Shown: positions 7,599 through 18,939 of the stretch, piece after piece
Position numbering within the stretch: the stretch's first letter is position 1
Layout: each line of letters starts with the position of its first letter
Assembly (NCBI RefSeq): GCF_003345525.1
Contig: NZ_QQNH01000004.1
Location: 1 to 64,000, forward strand
Direction of reading: 5' to 3'
From: Pelagibacterium lacus
GTDB lineage: Bacteria; Pseudomonadota; Alphaproteobacteria; Rhizobiales; Devosiaceae
Length of the DNA: 64,000 nucleotides
Position numbers and translations under genes: made by a program
The notes under the pieces: model-generated
Database searches by the model: none
Seen by the model: the letters and a program-made list of their open reading frames with translations, nothing else
Told to the model about the DNA's origin: nothing

Positions 7599-10111
7599 CG
7601 TGCGGCCTCCAGGGCGCCGATCAGGCCGGGCATGGCGAGGATCAGCGCCACGCCGAGAAGGCCGGTCACGAGAGTGAAATCGTGCCACATCAGGTTGAGC
7701 CGCAGGGGCAGGGGGCGCCGGGCGGAGACATAGCCCCAGCGATAGCGCAGCAGCGCATTGAGACCGCAGAACAGCCCCAGCGCCGCATGCAGCCAGCTAT
7801 AGCCGAGCAGCGCCGCCATCGTGGCCATATGGGCGTGGGCGGTGGGATCGGGCAGGGCGGCAAGGGCCAGCGACAGGACGATGAGGGCGGCGATGTCGAG
7901 GCCCATGCCGACCGAAAGCTGCAATCGCGGATCGCGGCCCGAGGCGTTTGTCCCTTGCGCCCACCGGCTGGCCAGCGAGGCGAGCCCGAGGGCCGGGAGG
8001 ACGAGCCACAGCCACAGGGAAGGGCCGACGATCTGCGGCGGGGGCCAGGCGGGGGCGACGAGCCAGAGATAGAGCGCGCCGAACAGCAATGCGGCAAAGC
8101 CGGTGCCGTTCGCGGCGAGGCCAATGACCATGGCCCAATATGCGGACGGGCCGGACACTTCCGCGTCGGGCGGAGCGGTTTCGCCCTTGCCGATGGCGAT
8201 CGGGCCGCAATCCTCCCGCTCCCCCTTCTCCCGCGACCAGAAGAGGAAACTGGCAAAGGTGGCAAGGGCAAAGAGGAGGGCGATGATGTAGAACTTGAAC
8301 AGCATCGCGAGGACGACGCCGGTGGTCAGGGCGCCCGAGATGAAGGGCAGATAGGTTGGCGAGGGCAGGATGGCGACGTGTTCGACGCGGCCGGTGGTCA
8401 TGTCGACGCCGAGGGTTTCGAGGCGGTTCTTGCGCACGAAACCGAGATAGCCCTGCCCGCCCGCCAATTGCGGTCCGAGGGTGTCGGGATCGGCCTCCTC
8501 GGCATGGCCGGTCACGGTCGGCAGGGAGGCGAAGGCGTAGGATGTGGGGCGGGTGGGCATGGCCCAGTCCAGCGTCGGCGCGCGCCACAGATTGCGGCGG
8601 AAGCGGCGGCCGAAGCGGAAATGGAGGACGATATCCATGGCGAACAGGGCAAATCCCATGGTGAGGATGAAGCCGCTGACGCTGGAGAGCAGATTGAGCC
8701 AATCCCAGCCGAAATTGGAAGGATAGGTATAGACGCGGCGCGGCATGCCCATCAGCCCGGTGAGATGCATCATGAAGAAGGTGAGGTTGAAGCCGATGAA
8801 GATCAGCCAGAAGGCTGGCACCGATATGCGATGCACCGATTGCCGCCCCGTGACATGCGGCAGCCAGTAATAGGCTGCGGCGAGCATGGGGAACACGAAG
8901 CCGCCCACCAGTACGTAATGGAGATGGGCGACGACGAAATAACTGTCATGGGCCTGCTGGTCGAAGGGCACCATGGCCAGCATGACCCCGGTCAGGCCTC
9001 CGATGACGAAAACGAGGAAAAACCCCATGACGTAGAGCATGGGCACCTCGAAGCGCGGGCGGCCATGGGCGAGGGTGGCCAGCCAGGCAAAAATCTGCAC
9101 CGCAGTGGGAATGGCGACCAGCGCGCTGGCGGCCGAAAAGAAGGCGAGGGCCAGGTGCGGGATGCCCACCGTGAACATGTGGTGGACCCAGAGCCCGAAG
9201 GACAGGAAGGCAAGGGCGACGATGGCGGCGATGATGGCGTGGTAGCCGACGATGCGGCGCTGGGCGAAGACCGGGATGATGGTCGAGAGCGCCCCGGCGG
9301 CGGGCAGGAAGATGATATAGACCTCGGGGTGCCCGAACAGCCAGAACAGGTGCTGCCACAATAAGGCATCGCCGCCGCGCGTCGGATCGAAGAAGGGCAG
9401 GCCGAAGGCGCGTTCGAGCTCGAGCAGGATCGAGCCCAGAATGAGCGGGGGGAAGCCGAACACCATCATCATCGCCGTCACCAGCATGTACCAGGCAAAG
9501 AGCGGCATGCGCCCCAGCGCCATGCCGGGCGCGCGCAGCTTCAGGATGGAGACGGTGATCTCGATGGCCGCAGAGAGGGCGGAGATCTCGACGAAGGTGA
9601 CGCCCAGCAGCCAGATATCGGCGTTGATGCCGGGGGTGTAGGGCTGGGAGGAGAGCGGGGTATACATGAACCAGCCGCTATTGGGCGCCACCCCGAACAG
9701 CATGGACGCGACGATGATGATGCCGCCGAACAGATAGCACCAATAGCCATAGGCGGTGAGGCGCGGAAACGCCATGTCGCGGGCTCCGAGCATTTTTGGC
9801 AGCAGATAGATGGCCAGCCCCTCCAGCATGGGAATGGCAAACAGGAACATCATCAGCGTGCCATGCATGGAAAAGAGCTGGTTGTAGATCTCCGGCCCGA
9901 CAAAGGCGGCGTGCGGGCTGGCGAGCTGGGCGCGGATCAGCATGGCGAGCACGCCGCCAATGGCAAAGAACACGAAGGCGGTCAGCATGAACCGCTTGCC
10001 CAGAACCGTATGGTTGACCGCGGAGAGGCGCTGCCAGCCGGGTCCGGTGCCCCAGATGCGTTCGAGCGCCTTGTGCAGGCGAATGGGGGAGAGAGGGGGA
10101 GATTCGCTCAT
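7595..10111 (-). CDS. Cytochrome c oxidase, fused subunits I and III (alternative aa3-type)
   Basis: An 838-residue fusion. Residues 1 to about 560 are the heme-copper oxidase catalytic subunit and the rest is a subunit III-like helical bundle. Heme and CuB ligands are all present: H83 (SMHGTLMM), H261 and Y265 in GHPEVY, H310/H311 (WVHHMF), and H396 and H398 (VAHLHYV). E263 of the D channel and its entrance Asp (D112, RDMAFPRL) are kept. Oddly, the K-channel lysine, normally in PTGxK, is Q339 here (IPTAVQIF), and the D-channel asparagines are I101, T119 and A120. The fusion and gene order recall the alternative CoxN-type oxidases of Bradyrhizobium. It overlaps both neighbours by four bases. 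Confidence 0.92.
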   Translation of the reverse strand: MSESPPLSPIRLHKALERIWGTGPGWQRLSAVNHTVLGKRFMLTAFVFFAIGGVLAMLIRAQLASPHAAFVGPEIYNQLFSMHGTLMMFLFAIPMLEGLAIYLLPKMLGARDMAFPRLTAYGYWCYLFGGIIIVASMLFGVAPNSGWFMYTPLSSQPYTPGINADIWLLGVTFVEISALSAAIEITVSILKLRAPGMALGRMPLFAWYMLVTAMMMVFGFPPLILGSILLELERAFGLPFFDPTRGGDALLWQHLFWLFGHPEVYIIFLPAAGALSTIIPVFAQRRIVGYHAIIAAIVALAFLSFGLWVHHMFTVGIPHLALAFFSAASALVAIPTAVQIFAWLATLAHGRPRFEVPMLYVMGFFLVFVIGGLTGVMLAMVPFDQQAHDSYFVVAHLHYVLVGGFVFPMLAAAYYWLPHVTGRQSVHRISVPAFWLIFIGFNLTFFMMHLTGLMGMPRRVYTYPSNFGWDWLNLLSSVSGFILTMGFALFAMDIVLHFRFGRRFRRNLWRAPTLDWAMPTRPTSYAFASLPTVTGHAEEADPDTLGPQLAGGQGYLGFVRKNRLETLGVDMTTGRVEHVAILPSPTYLPFISGALTTGVVLAMLFKFYIIALLFALATFASFLFWSREKGEREDCGPIAIGKGETAPPDAEVSGPSAYWAMVIGLAANGTGFAALLFGALYLWLVAPAWPPPQIVGPSLWLWLVLPALGLASLASRWAQGTNASGRDPRLQLSVGMGLDIAALIVLSLALAALPDPTAHAHMATMAALLGYSWLHAALGLFCGLNALLRYRWGYVSARRPLPLRLNLMWHDFTLVTGLLGVALILAMPGLIGALEAAR

Positions 10112-10791
10112 GGGGCGGCCTCCAGGACGGCCTGGCGGTAATCTTGGGGGGCGTGGGCCTCGACGCGGAAGCGCATGGTGGTGTGTCCGTCGCCGCAGAA
10201 TTCGGCGCAGACCCCCTCATAGGTGCCGGGGCGGTCGGCCTGGATGCGGATGACATTGCGATGGCCGGGAATGGCGTCGATCTTGCCCGCCAGCCGCGGC
10301 ACCCAGAAGGAATGAACCACGTCCCCGCTGGTGACGACGATATCGACCGGCGCGCCGGCCGGGATGTGAAGGGTTGGCGTGGTGGCTGCGCCTGCGATGT
10401 CGGGATAGGAGAACTGCCATTGCCACATGATCCCATGGGCCGAAACGCGCGGGGGCGGATCGGCGAGGGCATGCGGCAACAGCCTTTCGCCGATATAGAG
10501 GGCGAAGCCGACCAGAAGGGTGAGCAGGACGCCGGGCATGACCAACCCGCCCAGGACCACCCAGCGCATGGGGGCGAGGGACCGCCCGAAACCGGGCCGG
10601 AGCCAGACAAGCGCCCAAAGACCGCCGACGAGGAGGAACAGCAGCACGCTGGCCCAGAACATCACCCACCACAGATTGGCGACGGCATCGGCGGACGGAC
10701 CGGCCGGATCGAGGGTCGAGAGCGGTCCGGCGCAGGCCGAGAGCGAGGCGGAAGCCAGGGCGAGGGGCGGCAATATGCGGGCGCGTTTCAT
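10108..10791 (-). CDS. Cytochrome c oxidase subunit II (CuA lipoprotein)
   Basis: Subunit II takes electrons from cytochrome c through its CuA centre. The 227-residue protein has an N-terminal signal with a lipobox (SLSAC, Cys20), so it is probably lipid-anchored. Two membrane helices lie at about residues 40-62 and 76-100, and a periplasmic cupredoxin domain follows. The CuA ligands are intact: the His of VVHSFWVP and the CAEFCGDGHTTM cluster. There is no fused cytochrome c domain. The start codon overlaps the stop of the upstream CopD/HemJ-like gene (ATGA) and the stop overlaps the subunit I-III start in the same way. Confidence 0.9.
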   Translation of the reverse strand: MKRARILPPLALASASLSACAGPLSTLDPAGPSADAVANLWWVMFWASVLLFLLVGGLWALVWLRPGFGRSLAPMRWVVLGGLVMPGVLLTLLVGFALYIGERLLPHALADPPPRVSAHGIMWQWQFSYPDIAGAATTPTLHIPAGAPVDIVVTSGDVVHSFWVPRLAGKIDAIPGHRNVIRIQADRPGTYEGVCAEFCGDGHTTMRFRVEAHAPQDYRQAVLEAAP

Positions 10792-11300
10792 AGCCCGACC
10801 CAACCGAGGACGGGGGACGCCAGATTGGATAATCGGCCCGGAGCCAGCCAGTCGGGGGCCAGGGCATCGAGATCGATGCCGGGCTTGGCCGAAACGAGGG
10901 TCAGGATGGCGGTGACCACGGTGAGGCTGCATCCGGTGACGATCACCGATCGCAGCCGCGAATATCGGGCCGATTTATCGAACAGCTTGAGGATCATTAC
11001 TCCGCTCAGGATGTGGATCACCACCATCAGCCCCACCAGGACGAGCTTGAGCATGAACCAGGGTTCGAAGGTGGTGCGCAGGAAGATCAACGCCGTGCCG
11101 CTGCCGATGGCCACGAAGGCGGTGGGCGACAGGATCGCGACATAGAGCAGCCGGACCATGGCGTGCAGCCGGTGCAGGGCCTCCTCATGGCCCACATCCT
11201 TGCGCTGGGCAAAGAGAAAGGGGAGGCAGACCAGCCCGGCGGCCCAGACGGCGATGGCGGCGATATGGACGAATTTGAGCAGCGTCGTCAGCGCGTCCAT
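10788..11300 (-). CDS. CopD/HemJ-like integral membrane protein
   Basis: A 170-residue protein with four membrane helices. The N-terminus KFVHIAAIAVWAAGLVCLPF and the following RLLYVAILSP are the pattern shared by CopD-type copper proteins and HemJ (UPF0093). These have conserved His and Arg in membrane helices and are linked to copper handling or heme synthesis. Either role would suit an oxidase operon that needs copper and heme A. Family membership is fairly clear, the function is not. The start at 11300 gives a 13-base overlap with the upstream ctaG-like gene. Confidence 0.65.
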   Translation of the reverse strand: MDALTTLLKFVHIAAIAVWAAGLVCLPFLFAQRKDVGHEEALHRLHAMVRLLYVAILSPTAFVAIGSGTALIFLRTTFEPWFMLKLVLVGLMVVIHILSGVMILKLFDKSARYSRLRSVIVTGCSLTVVTAILTLVSAKPGIDLDALAPDWLAPGRLSNLASPVLGWVGL

Positions 11301-12040
11301 CCGGCCCTCGTCTCCGGTCCGCGCCCGACCAGGCGATTGAGCAGATGAACGCCGACGCCGATATAGGGCAGGGCGGCGGGGACCCACATCACCAGCCCGG
11401 CCAATTGCTGGTCCGAGAGAGCGGAAAGCCCGAAGGCGCCGGTGGTGGCGAGGTGGGGCGCGTAGATCGCAAAGGGGCTGAACACCAGCAAGGCTCCGAG
11501 GAGGCCCATCTGCGCCACGAAGGCGATGAGTGCCACGATGGCCGGGGCGGTGCGGGAGAGCGGGGAGAGGATTTCGCGCCAGAACAGATATGCCGTGCCG
11601 AGCAGGCTCGCCTGCATCAGCCAATAAGGGAAGGCGCCGTAAATGGCCCATTGATAGGTGCTGGGCGCGTGCCAGAGCCAGAGGGTAAGGCCGGCCAGCA
11701 GCGTTACAGGGGCCAGCGGCAGCAGCGGCCCTCCGCGCCAGGGCAGGGCCGTCGCCAGCAGGGGCGCGATAACGGCGACCAGCACCATGTGATGGGCGAC
11801 GCGGGCGGAGAAAAGCGCCGTGGTGAGCGCGCACAGGGGCGAGAGGAAGGCCAGGGCAATGAGCGCCAGGGCCGCCGAGATGGCCATGCGCCCCACCCGG
11901 TCGCGGCGGCCGGCATGGAGCCAAGCCAAGGCGAGCCCGGCGATCAGCAGGATCGCGACGGGATCGAACGTCCACCGCGTCCACACATCGGACGGAATGG
12001 GTGGCGGGCCGCAATAAGGCTCCAATGTGCCAAAAACCAT
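11288..12040 (-). CDS. ctaG: Cytochrome c oxidase assembly protein, caa3_CtaG family
   Basis: A 250-residue multi-spanning membrane protein, first gene of the oxidase operon. Segments such as RVAHHMVLVAVIAPLLATALPW and LWLWHAPSTYQ are characteristic of the caa3_CtaG family (Bacillus CtaG type), which helps assemble the copper centre of heme-copper oxidases. This is not the periplasmic Cox11 protein that is also called CtaG in proteobacteria. About seven hydrophobic segments are visible. It overlaps the next gene by 13 bases. A degenerate EcfG-like promoter lies about 50-75 bases upstream. Confidence 0.8.
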   Translation of the reverse strand: MVFGTLEPYCGPPPIPSDVWTRWTFDPVAILLIAGLALAWLHAGRRDRVGRMAISAALALIALAFLSPLCALTTALFSARVAHHMVLVAVIAPLLATALPWRGGPLLPLAPVTLLAGLTLWLWHAPSTYQWAIYGAFPYWLMQASLLGTAYLFWREILSPLSRTAPAIVALIAFVAQMGLLGALLVFSPFAIYAPHLATTGAFGLSALSDQQLAGLVMWVPAALPYIGVGVHLLNRLVGRGPETRAGWTR

Positions 12041-12089
12041 GACCGCGACATCCCCCTCTGGCGATCAGCGAAAGCCGGTATGGATGTGC

Positions 12090-12114
12090 AATGGAGCAGC
12101 GCGGCGATTGTTCC
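12090..12114 (-). promoter_or_regulatory. Possible EcfG-like promoter of the oxidase operon
   Basis: Read on the minus strand, GGAAC (12110-12114) is followed after 16 bases by CATT (12090-12093), one mismatch from the EcfG -10 element CGTT. Position and direction fit transcription of the ctaG-like gene starting at 12040. With one mismatch this could easily be chance. Confidence 0.3.
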
Positions 12115-12154
12115 GGCCAAGCCCATGATTTTTTGGGACTATGCGGCGGGGGTG

Positions 12155-13375
<1,221 letters not shown>

Positions 13376-13441
13376 TCAGGATGGTCGGGGCGATGTCGAT
13401 TGCCAATGGACAAGCTCAACATAGAGTTGGATTATCACAAC

Positions 13442-14335
13442 ATGAGTGCGATCCCGACATACGCCCTTTACGGCGAAGATCAGAGCCATGACGAAAGCTG
13501 GCTGCACTGGGAAACCATCACGTCGCGGTCGCGGCTGTACGGGTTTCGCATATCGCCGCATCGCCATGACCAGCTCTATCAGATTCTCTATATCGAGACG
13601 GGAGAGGCCAGCGTCATGCTGGATGGCCACACGGTGGAGGTGGCGCCGCCGGCCCTGGTCATCGTGCCGCCCATGGCGGTGCACAGCTTCGTGTTCAGCA
13701 CCGATGTCACCGGCTTCGTCCTGACGCTCTTCGCGCAGGATGTGCGCTCGGCGCTGGCCGAGATCGGCCCCCATGCCAACGGCCTCATGCAGTCGCGCAT
13801 ACTCTCGCCCATGGAAGGGGTGGTGGAGAGGGACGAACTCGACCTCACGGTGAAGCGGCTGGTGACCGAGGCCGACCGGAAGGCGCCGGGACAGGTGGCG
13901 GCCCTGCGGGCGCGGCTGACCCTCTTGCTGATCGCGGCGCATCGGCTCGACGTGGCGGCGGCGCGCCAGCAAAGCGCGCAGCAGGCGACGTCGGAACGCC
14001 ATGCGCGCGCCTTTCTCGCCCTTGTGGACCAGCATTATCGCGACACGCGCAAGATCGGCTTTTATGCCGGGAAGCTGGGGATAACGCCGACCCATCTCAA
14101 CCGGGTGTGCCGGCAGATCCTCGGGACCTCCGCCCTGGCGGTGATCGAAAAGCGCATCATCGTGGAAGCGCGGCGATACCTGCAATTCAGCCCGTTGAGC
14201 GTCAAGGAGATCGGCATCCTGCTCGGCTATCCCGATCCCGCCTATTTCAGCCGCTTCTTTGCTCGCAGCGTTGGCTATGGGCCGCAGGCGCTGCGCGACG
14301 GCCTAGCGGGCCAGCCGGCGCGCGACGGCGCGTAG
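13442..14335 (+). CDS. AraC-family regulator of pobA (PobR/PobC-like)
   Basis: The protein has an N-terminal cupin-like effector domain (HRHDQLYQILYIETGEA, about residues 40-60) and two C-terminal AraC helix-turn-helix units (from about residue 190; YAGKLGITPTHLNRVCRQ and the final IGILLGYPDPAYFSRFFARSVG). Divergence from pobA with about 110 bases between them indicates it activates pobA in response to 4-hydroxybenzoate, as known for AraC-type PobR/PobC proteins. I start at MSAIPTYALYGE (297 residues); an in-frame ATG at 13406 would add 12 residues, and neither has a strong ribosome-binding site. Its 3' end overlaps convergent pcaQ by 33 bases. Confidence 0.85.
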   Translation: MSAIPTYALYGEDQSHDESWLHWETITSRSRLYGFRISPHRHDQLYQILYIETGEASVMLDGHTVEVAPPALVIVPPMAVHSFVFSTDVTGFVLTLFAQDVRSALAEIGPHANGLMQSRILSPMEGVVERDELDLTVKRLVTEADRKAPGQVAALRARLTLLLIAAHRLDVAAARQQSAQQATSERHARAFLALVDQHYRDTRKIGFYAGKLGITPTHLNRVCRQILGTSALAVIEKRIIVEARRYLQFSPLSVKEIGILLGYPDPAYFSRFFARSVGYGPQALRDGLAGQPARDGA

Positions 14336-15217
14336 GGCCTGGCTGAGGATTTCGAGGGAGGCATTGGTCTGCGCGCCCTCGCGCCGGGTGAGGCCGACCG
14401 CGCCCCGGGTCTCGGCGGTATCGAGCGGCAGGAGGCGCAGCCGCCCGGCGCGAACATCGCGGGCCACGACGCCATCGGAAATCACCCAGACCGCGTCGGT
14501 CTGCTCCACGAAGGCCTGGCCGAAGGAATCCGACACGGTCTCGATGGTGTGGGGCAATTCGGCCATGCCATGGGAGAGCAGGTAGCGATCGACGAAGGGC
14601 CGGATCACCGATTCGCGGGTGGGCATCAGGATCGGGAAATCGCGCAGGCGCGAGAAATCGAACCGGGGCCGGGCGAGCAGGGGATGCCCGTCGCGGACGA
14701 CGAAACGCACCTGTTCGGAATAGAGATATTCAAAGCTCAGGCCATGCATCTGTTCGGCGGCGGCGAGGCGGCCGATGACCAGATCGAGCCGCCCCATGCG
14801 CAGATGATCCAGTAGCACCCGGTTCTCGCCGGTGACGATCTTGATCGGGCTGTCGGTCTTCTCGGCGAGGAAGGCCTGGACCGCCGCCGGCATGATGTGG
14901 GCGGAGACGGTGGGCAGGGCGCCGATATTGAGCGGAGGGCCGGCATCGATGCGGGAGAGGCCGTCCACCCCCTGCTGTAGGGCGGCGACCGAAGCGCCTG
15001 CATGGCGCAGGAAAACTTCGCCATATTGGGTGATCCTTATGCCGCGCCCGTCGCGTTCGACCAGCTTCTTGCCCAGGATGGTCTCGAGCTCGCGCAGGGT
15101 CTTGGTCACCGCGGGCTGGCTGACGCCCAGCACATCGGCAGCCTTGCCGACCGAATTCTGGCGCGCCGTCTCGATCAGGGTGCGCAAATGCCGGAAGCGG
15201 ATGCGGCTTTCGATCAT
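14303..15217 (-). CDS. pcaQ: LysR-type activator of the pca operon
   Basis: A 304-residue LysR-family protein. The N-terminal winged helix-turn-helix is at about residues 8-66 (FRHLRTLIETARQNSVGKAA, QPAVTKTLRELE) and is followed by a two-lobed effector domain (VGxLPTVS-like start NIGALPTVS). It lies divergent to pcaDCHGB with a 99-base spacer holding a PcaQ-like site, the arrangement in Agrobacterium and Sinorhizobium where PcaQ activates pcaDCHGB in response to 3-carboxymuconolactone-type intermediates. The 3' end overlaps the convergent AraC-type gene. Confidence 0.9.
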   Translation of the reverse strand: MIESRIRFRHLRTLIETARQNSVGKAADVLGVSQPAVTKTLRELETILGKKLVERDGRGIRITQYGEVFLRHAGASVAALQQGVDGLSRIDAGPPLNIGALPTVSAHIMPAAVQAFLAEKTDSPIKIVTGENRVLLDHLRMGRLDLVIGRLAAAEQMHGLSFEYLYSEQVRFVVRDGHPLLARPRFDFSRLRDFPILMPTRESVIRPFVDRYLLSHGMAELPHTIETVSDSFGQAFVEQTDAVWVISDGVVARDVRAGRLRLLPLDTAETRGAVGLTRREGAQTNASLEILSQALRAVARRLAR

Positions 15218-15227
15218 CGTTCAATCC

Positions 15228-15243
15228 ATGACTGATAGGTTAT
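15228..15243 (+). promoter_or_regulatory. Putative PcaQ binding site
   Basis: ATGACT-GATA-GGTTAT resembles the PcaQ motif I recall for Sinorhizobium meliloti (ATAACC-N4-GGTTAA), with nine of twelve motif bases matching and the 4-base spacing kept. It is centred about 80 bases before the pcaD start codon, a typical place for a LysR recognition site, and about 18 bases before the pcaQ start, which would also allow autoregulation. Confidence 0.5.
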
Positions 15244-15316
15244 TTATAGGGCGCGTTCTTTCATTTTACAAAACCATTTTGTGCGCGCAAAGTTACGACC
15301 ATCGAGGAGCACAGGC

Positions 15317-16116
15317 ATGCAAGCAAAGCAGATCGGCGACGTCGTCGTCCACTATCGCCACGATCCCGCCCCGGCCGGGCGGGCCACGGTGGTGTTCATC
15401 AATTCGCTGGGGACCGATTTCCGCATCTGGGACGATGTGCGGGCCGAGCTCGATTGCGGTACGCTGGCCTTCGACCTGCGCGGGCATGGCCTCTCCGGCA
15501 TCGGCCGCACGCCCTATGCGATCGCCGATCTGGCCGGCGACCTGGCCGGCCTGATGGATGCGCTGGAGATCGGGGCGGCGGTCATCTGCGGCCTGTCGGT
15601 CGGCGGGCAGGTGGCGCAGGAACTCTATCACCGGCGGCCCGACCTCGTGGCTGGCCTCGTGCTGTGCGATACGGCGGCGCGGATCGGCGAGCCCGATTTC
15701 TGGAACCAGCGCATCGCGACCATTCGCCAGTCGGGGCTGGCCGCGGCGGCGCCGGGCATTTTGGCGCGCTGGTTCGGTGCCGCGTTCCGGGAAAAAGGCG
15801 GTGCACAATTCCAGCTGGCGGCGGCCATGTTCGAGCGGCAGCCCGTCGAGGGCTATCTCGCCACATGCGCGGCCATCGCCGCCTATGACCGGCGCGCCGA
15901 CGCGGCTGCCATCGCGGTGCCGGTTTCGGTTGTCGTGGGCTCAGAGGACGGGGCGACGCCGCCGGCGCTGGTGGAGGCATTCGCCGCCTCCATTCCCGGC
16001 GCGACATTCCAGATCATCGAAGGCGCGGGGCATCTGCCCTGCGTGGAAGCGCCCGGCACGGTGGCCGCGGCGATTGCCGGGCTGATCGGCCGGGTGGAAC
16101 AAAGGAGCAGTGCGCA

Positions 16117-16120
<4 letters not shown>
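15317..16120 (+). CDS. pcaD: 3-oxoadipate enol-lactonase
   Basis: PcaD hydrolyses 3-oxoadipate enol-lactone to 3-oxoadipate, the last pca step encoded here. The 267-residue alpha/beta-hydrolase has the nucleophile elbow GLSVGG (Ser near residue 95), an oxyanion segment INSLGTDFRIW near the N-terminus, a late acid (about residue 211, GSEDGATP) and the catalytic His in GAGHLPCVE. The ATG at 15317 is preceded by GGAG at eight bases; an upstream in-frame ATG adds 12 residues without this signal. It leads the pcaDCHGB operon and overlaps pcaC by four bases. Confidence 0.93.
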
Positions 16121-17266
<1,146 letters not shown>

Positions 17267-17267
<1 letters not shown>

Positions 17268-17878
17268 TGGTCACGCGACTGGATTATCTCAAGGAAACCC
17301 CGTCCCAGACGGCCGGCCCCTACGTCCATATCGGCATGACGCCGAACTGGAGCGGCATCAGCGGGGTGATCCCCGAGGATTTGGGGAGCCAGGTGGTCAC
17401 CGATGGCGTGAAGGGCGAGCGCATAACCGTCGCCGGGCGGGTGGTCGATGGCGGCGGCAATCCGGTGTCCGACTGCGTGGTGGAAATCTGGCAGGCCGAT
17501 GCCGGGGGTATCTACAACAGCCCGGCCGAACACCGCACCGGCGCCGATCCGCACTGCATCGGCTGGGGCCGGCAGGCGGCGGACGAGAATGGACGCTTTG
17601 TGTTCGATACCATCAAGCCGGGGGCCGTTCCCGCGCCCAATGGCGGCTTCATGGCGCCGCACATCACCTTCTGGATCGTGGCGCGCGGCATCAATATCGG
17701 GTTGCAGACCCGGATGTACTTTTCCGACGAGGCCGACGCCAACCGCAAGGACCCCATTCTGGCCAAGGCGCGGATGATCGGGCGTGACGGCACGATGATC
17801 GGCCAGCGGGAGGGGGATAGCGTAACGTTCGACATCTACCTCCAGGGTGAGAACGAAACGGTGTTTCTGGACATCTGA
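17267..17878 (+). CDS. pcaG: Protocatechuate 3,4-dioxygenase, alpha subunit
   Basis: PcaG is the non-iron alpha chain that completes the dioxygenase active site. At 203 residues it has the family opening ETPSQTAGPYVHIG, the WQADAGGIYNSP loop and the APHITFWIVARGINIGLQTRMYF core in pieces. The alpha chain lacks the paired His ligands seen in PcaH, as expected. The ATG at 17267 shares one base with the pcaH stop; a TTG one codon earlier is less likely. Its stop shares one base with the pcaB ATG. Confidence 0.95.
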
Positions 17879-18939
17879 TGGGGCTCTCGGCATTCGATCA
17901 CCCGATCCTTTCCGGCCTGTTCGGCGATCCCGAACTGGCCGGATTGCTGGCCGTAGAGGCCGATATCGCGGCCATGGTTCGGTTCGAGATCGCGCTGGCG
18001 GCGGCGCAGGCGGAATGCGGGGTGATCCCGCAGGATGCTGCCGCAACCATCGCGGCCCGGCTGGATGGATTCGCGCCCGATATCGCCAGGCTGCGCGATG
18101 GGGTGGCGAGGGACGGGGTGGTGGTGCCCGAACTTGTGCGGCAGCTCAAGGCCGGCCTCGATCCGGACAGCGCGTCCCATCTTCATTTCGACGCCACCAG
18201 CCAGGACGTGATCGATACCAGCCTCGTCCTGCGCCTCAGGGAGGCCGCCCTCATACTCGACCGGCGCATTGAGGCGCTGGACGCGGCCATCGGGGAGATT
18301 GCCGCCCGTTGGGGCGCGCATCGGCTGATGGGGCGGACCCGCATGCAGGATGCGCTGGAGATCCGCGTGGCCGATCGGCTGGCGGCGTGGCGCATGCCCC
18401 TCCGGCGTCACCGCACCCGGCTTGCCGAGATGACGGGGCGGGTTTTCGTCGTGCAATATGGCGGCGCGGTCGGGACCCTGGCCAAGGTGGGGCCTGAAGC
18501 GCCGGCCGTCACCGCCGGGCTGGCCAGGCGCCTCGGACTCGATGCGCCGGATCGCAACTGGCACAGCCAGCGCGACAGGCTCGTGGAATTCGCCGACTGG
18601 CTGGCCCTTGTCGCCGGCAGCCTGGGCAAGATGGGGCAGGACGTGGCCCTGATGGCGCAGGCCGGGGGAGACGAGATCAGGCTTTCGGGCGGCGGCGGAT
18701 CATCGGCCATGCCGCACAAGCAGAACCCGGTTGGCGCCGAAGTGCTGGTTTCCCTAGCCCGTTTCGCCGCGGGCGCCAGCGGGACCATGGCGCAGGCGCT
18801 GGTTCACGAACAGGAGCGCTCGGGCGCGGCCTGGACGCTGGAATGGCTGGTGCTGCCGCAACTGGTGCTGGCAACGGGAAGCGCCCTGTTGCTCGGCCAG
18901 CGATTGGCAGAGTCCATAGAGGGTATCGGTCAGGCCTGA
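17878..18939 (+). CDS. pcaB: 3-carboxy-cis,cis-muconate cycloisomerase
   Basis: PcaB cyclises 3-carboxy-cis,cis-muconate to 4-carboxymuconolactone. The 353-residue protein belongs to the fumarase/aspartase superfamily, with the signature loop GGSSAMPHKQNP near residue 280 and HFDATSQDVIDT near residue 100. It is about 100 residues shorter than the Pseudomonas enzyme, lacking the C-terminal extension, which is usual in rhizobial PcaB. It closes the pcaDCHGB operon, and its last ten bases overlap the convergent AraC-family gene. No pcaIJ or pcaF is in the window, so the last steps to succinyl-CoA and acetyl-CoA must be encoded elsewhere. Confidence 0.93.
   Translation: MGLSAFDHPILSGLFGDPELAGLLAVEADIAAMVRFEIALAAAQAECGVIPQDAAATIAARLDGFAPDIARLRDGVARDGVVVPELVRQLKAGLDPDSASHLHFDATSQDVIDTSLVLRLREAALILDRRIEALDAAIGEIAARWGAHRLMGRTRMQDALEIRVADRLAAWRMPLRRHRTRLAEMTGRVFVVQYGGAVGTLAKVGPEAPAVTAGLARRLGLDAPDRNWHSQRDRLVEFADWLALVAGSLGKMGQDVALMAQAGGDEIRLSGGGGSSAMPHKQNPVGAEVLVSLARFAAGASGTMAQALVHEQERSGAAWTLEWLVLPQLVLATGSALLLGQRLAESIEGIGQA

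Noticed and set aside
7682-9364. Plus-strand open frame of 560 codons opposite the oxidase gene
   Set aside because: Gly/Glu/Gln-rich translation without recognisable motifs, while the minus strand encodes a clear oxidase with all metal ligands.
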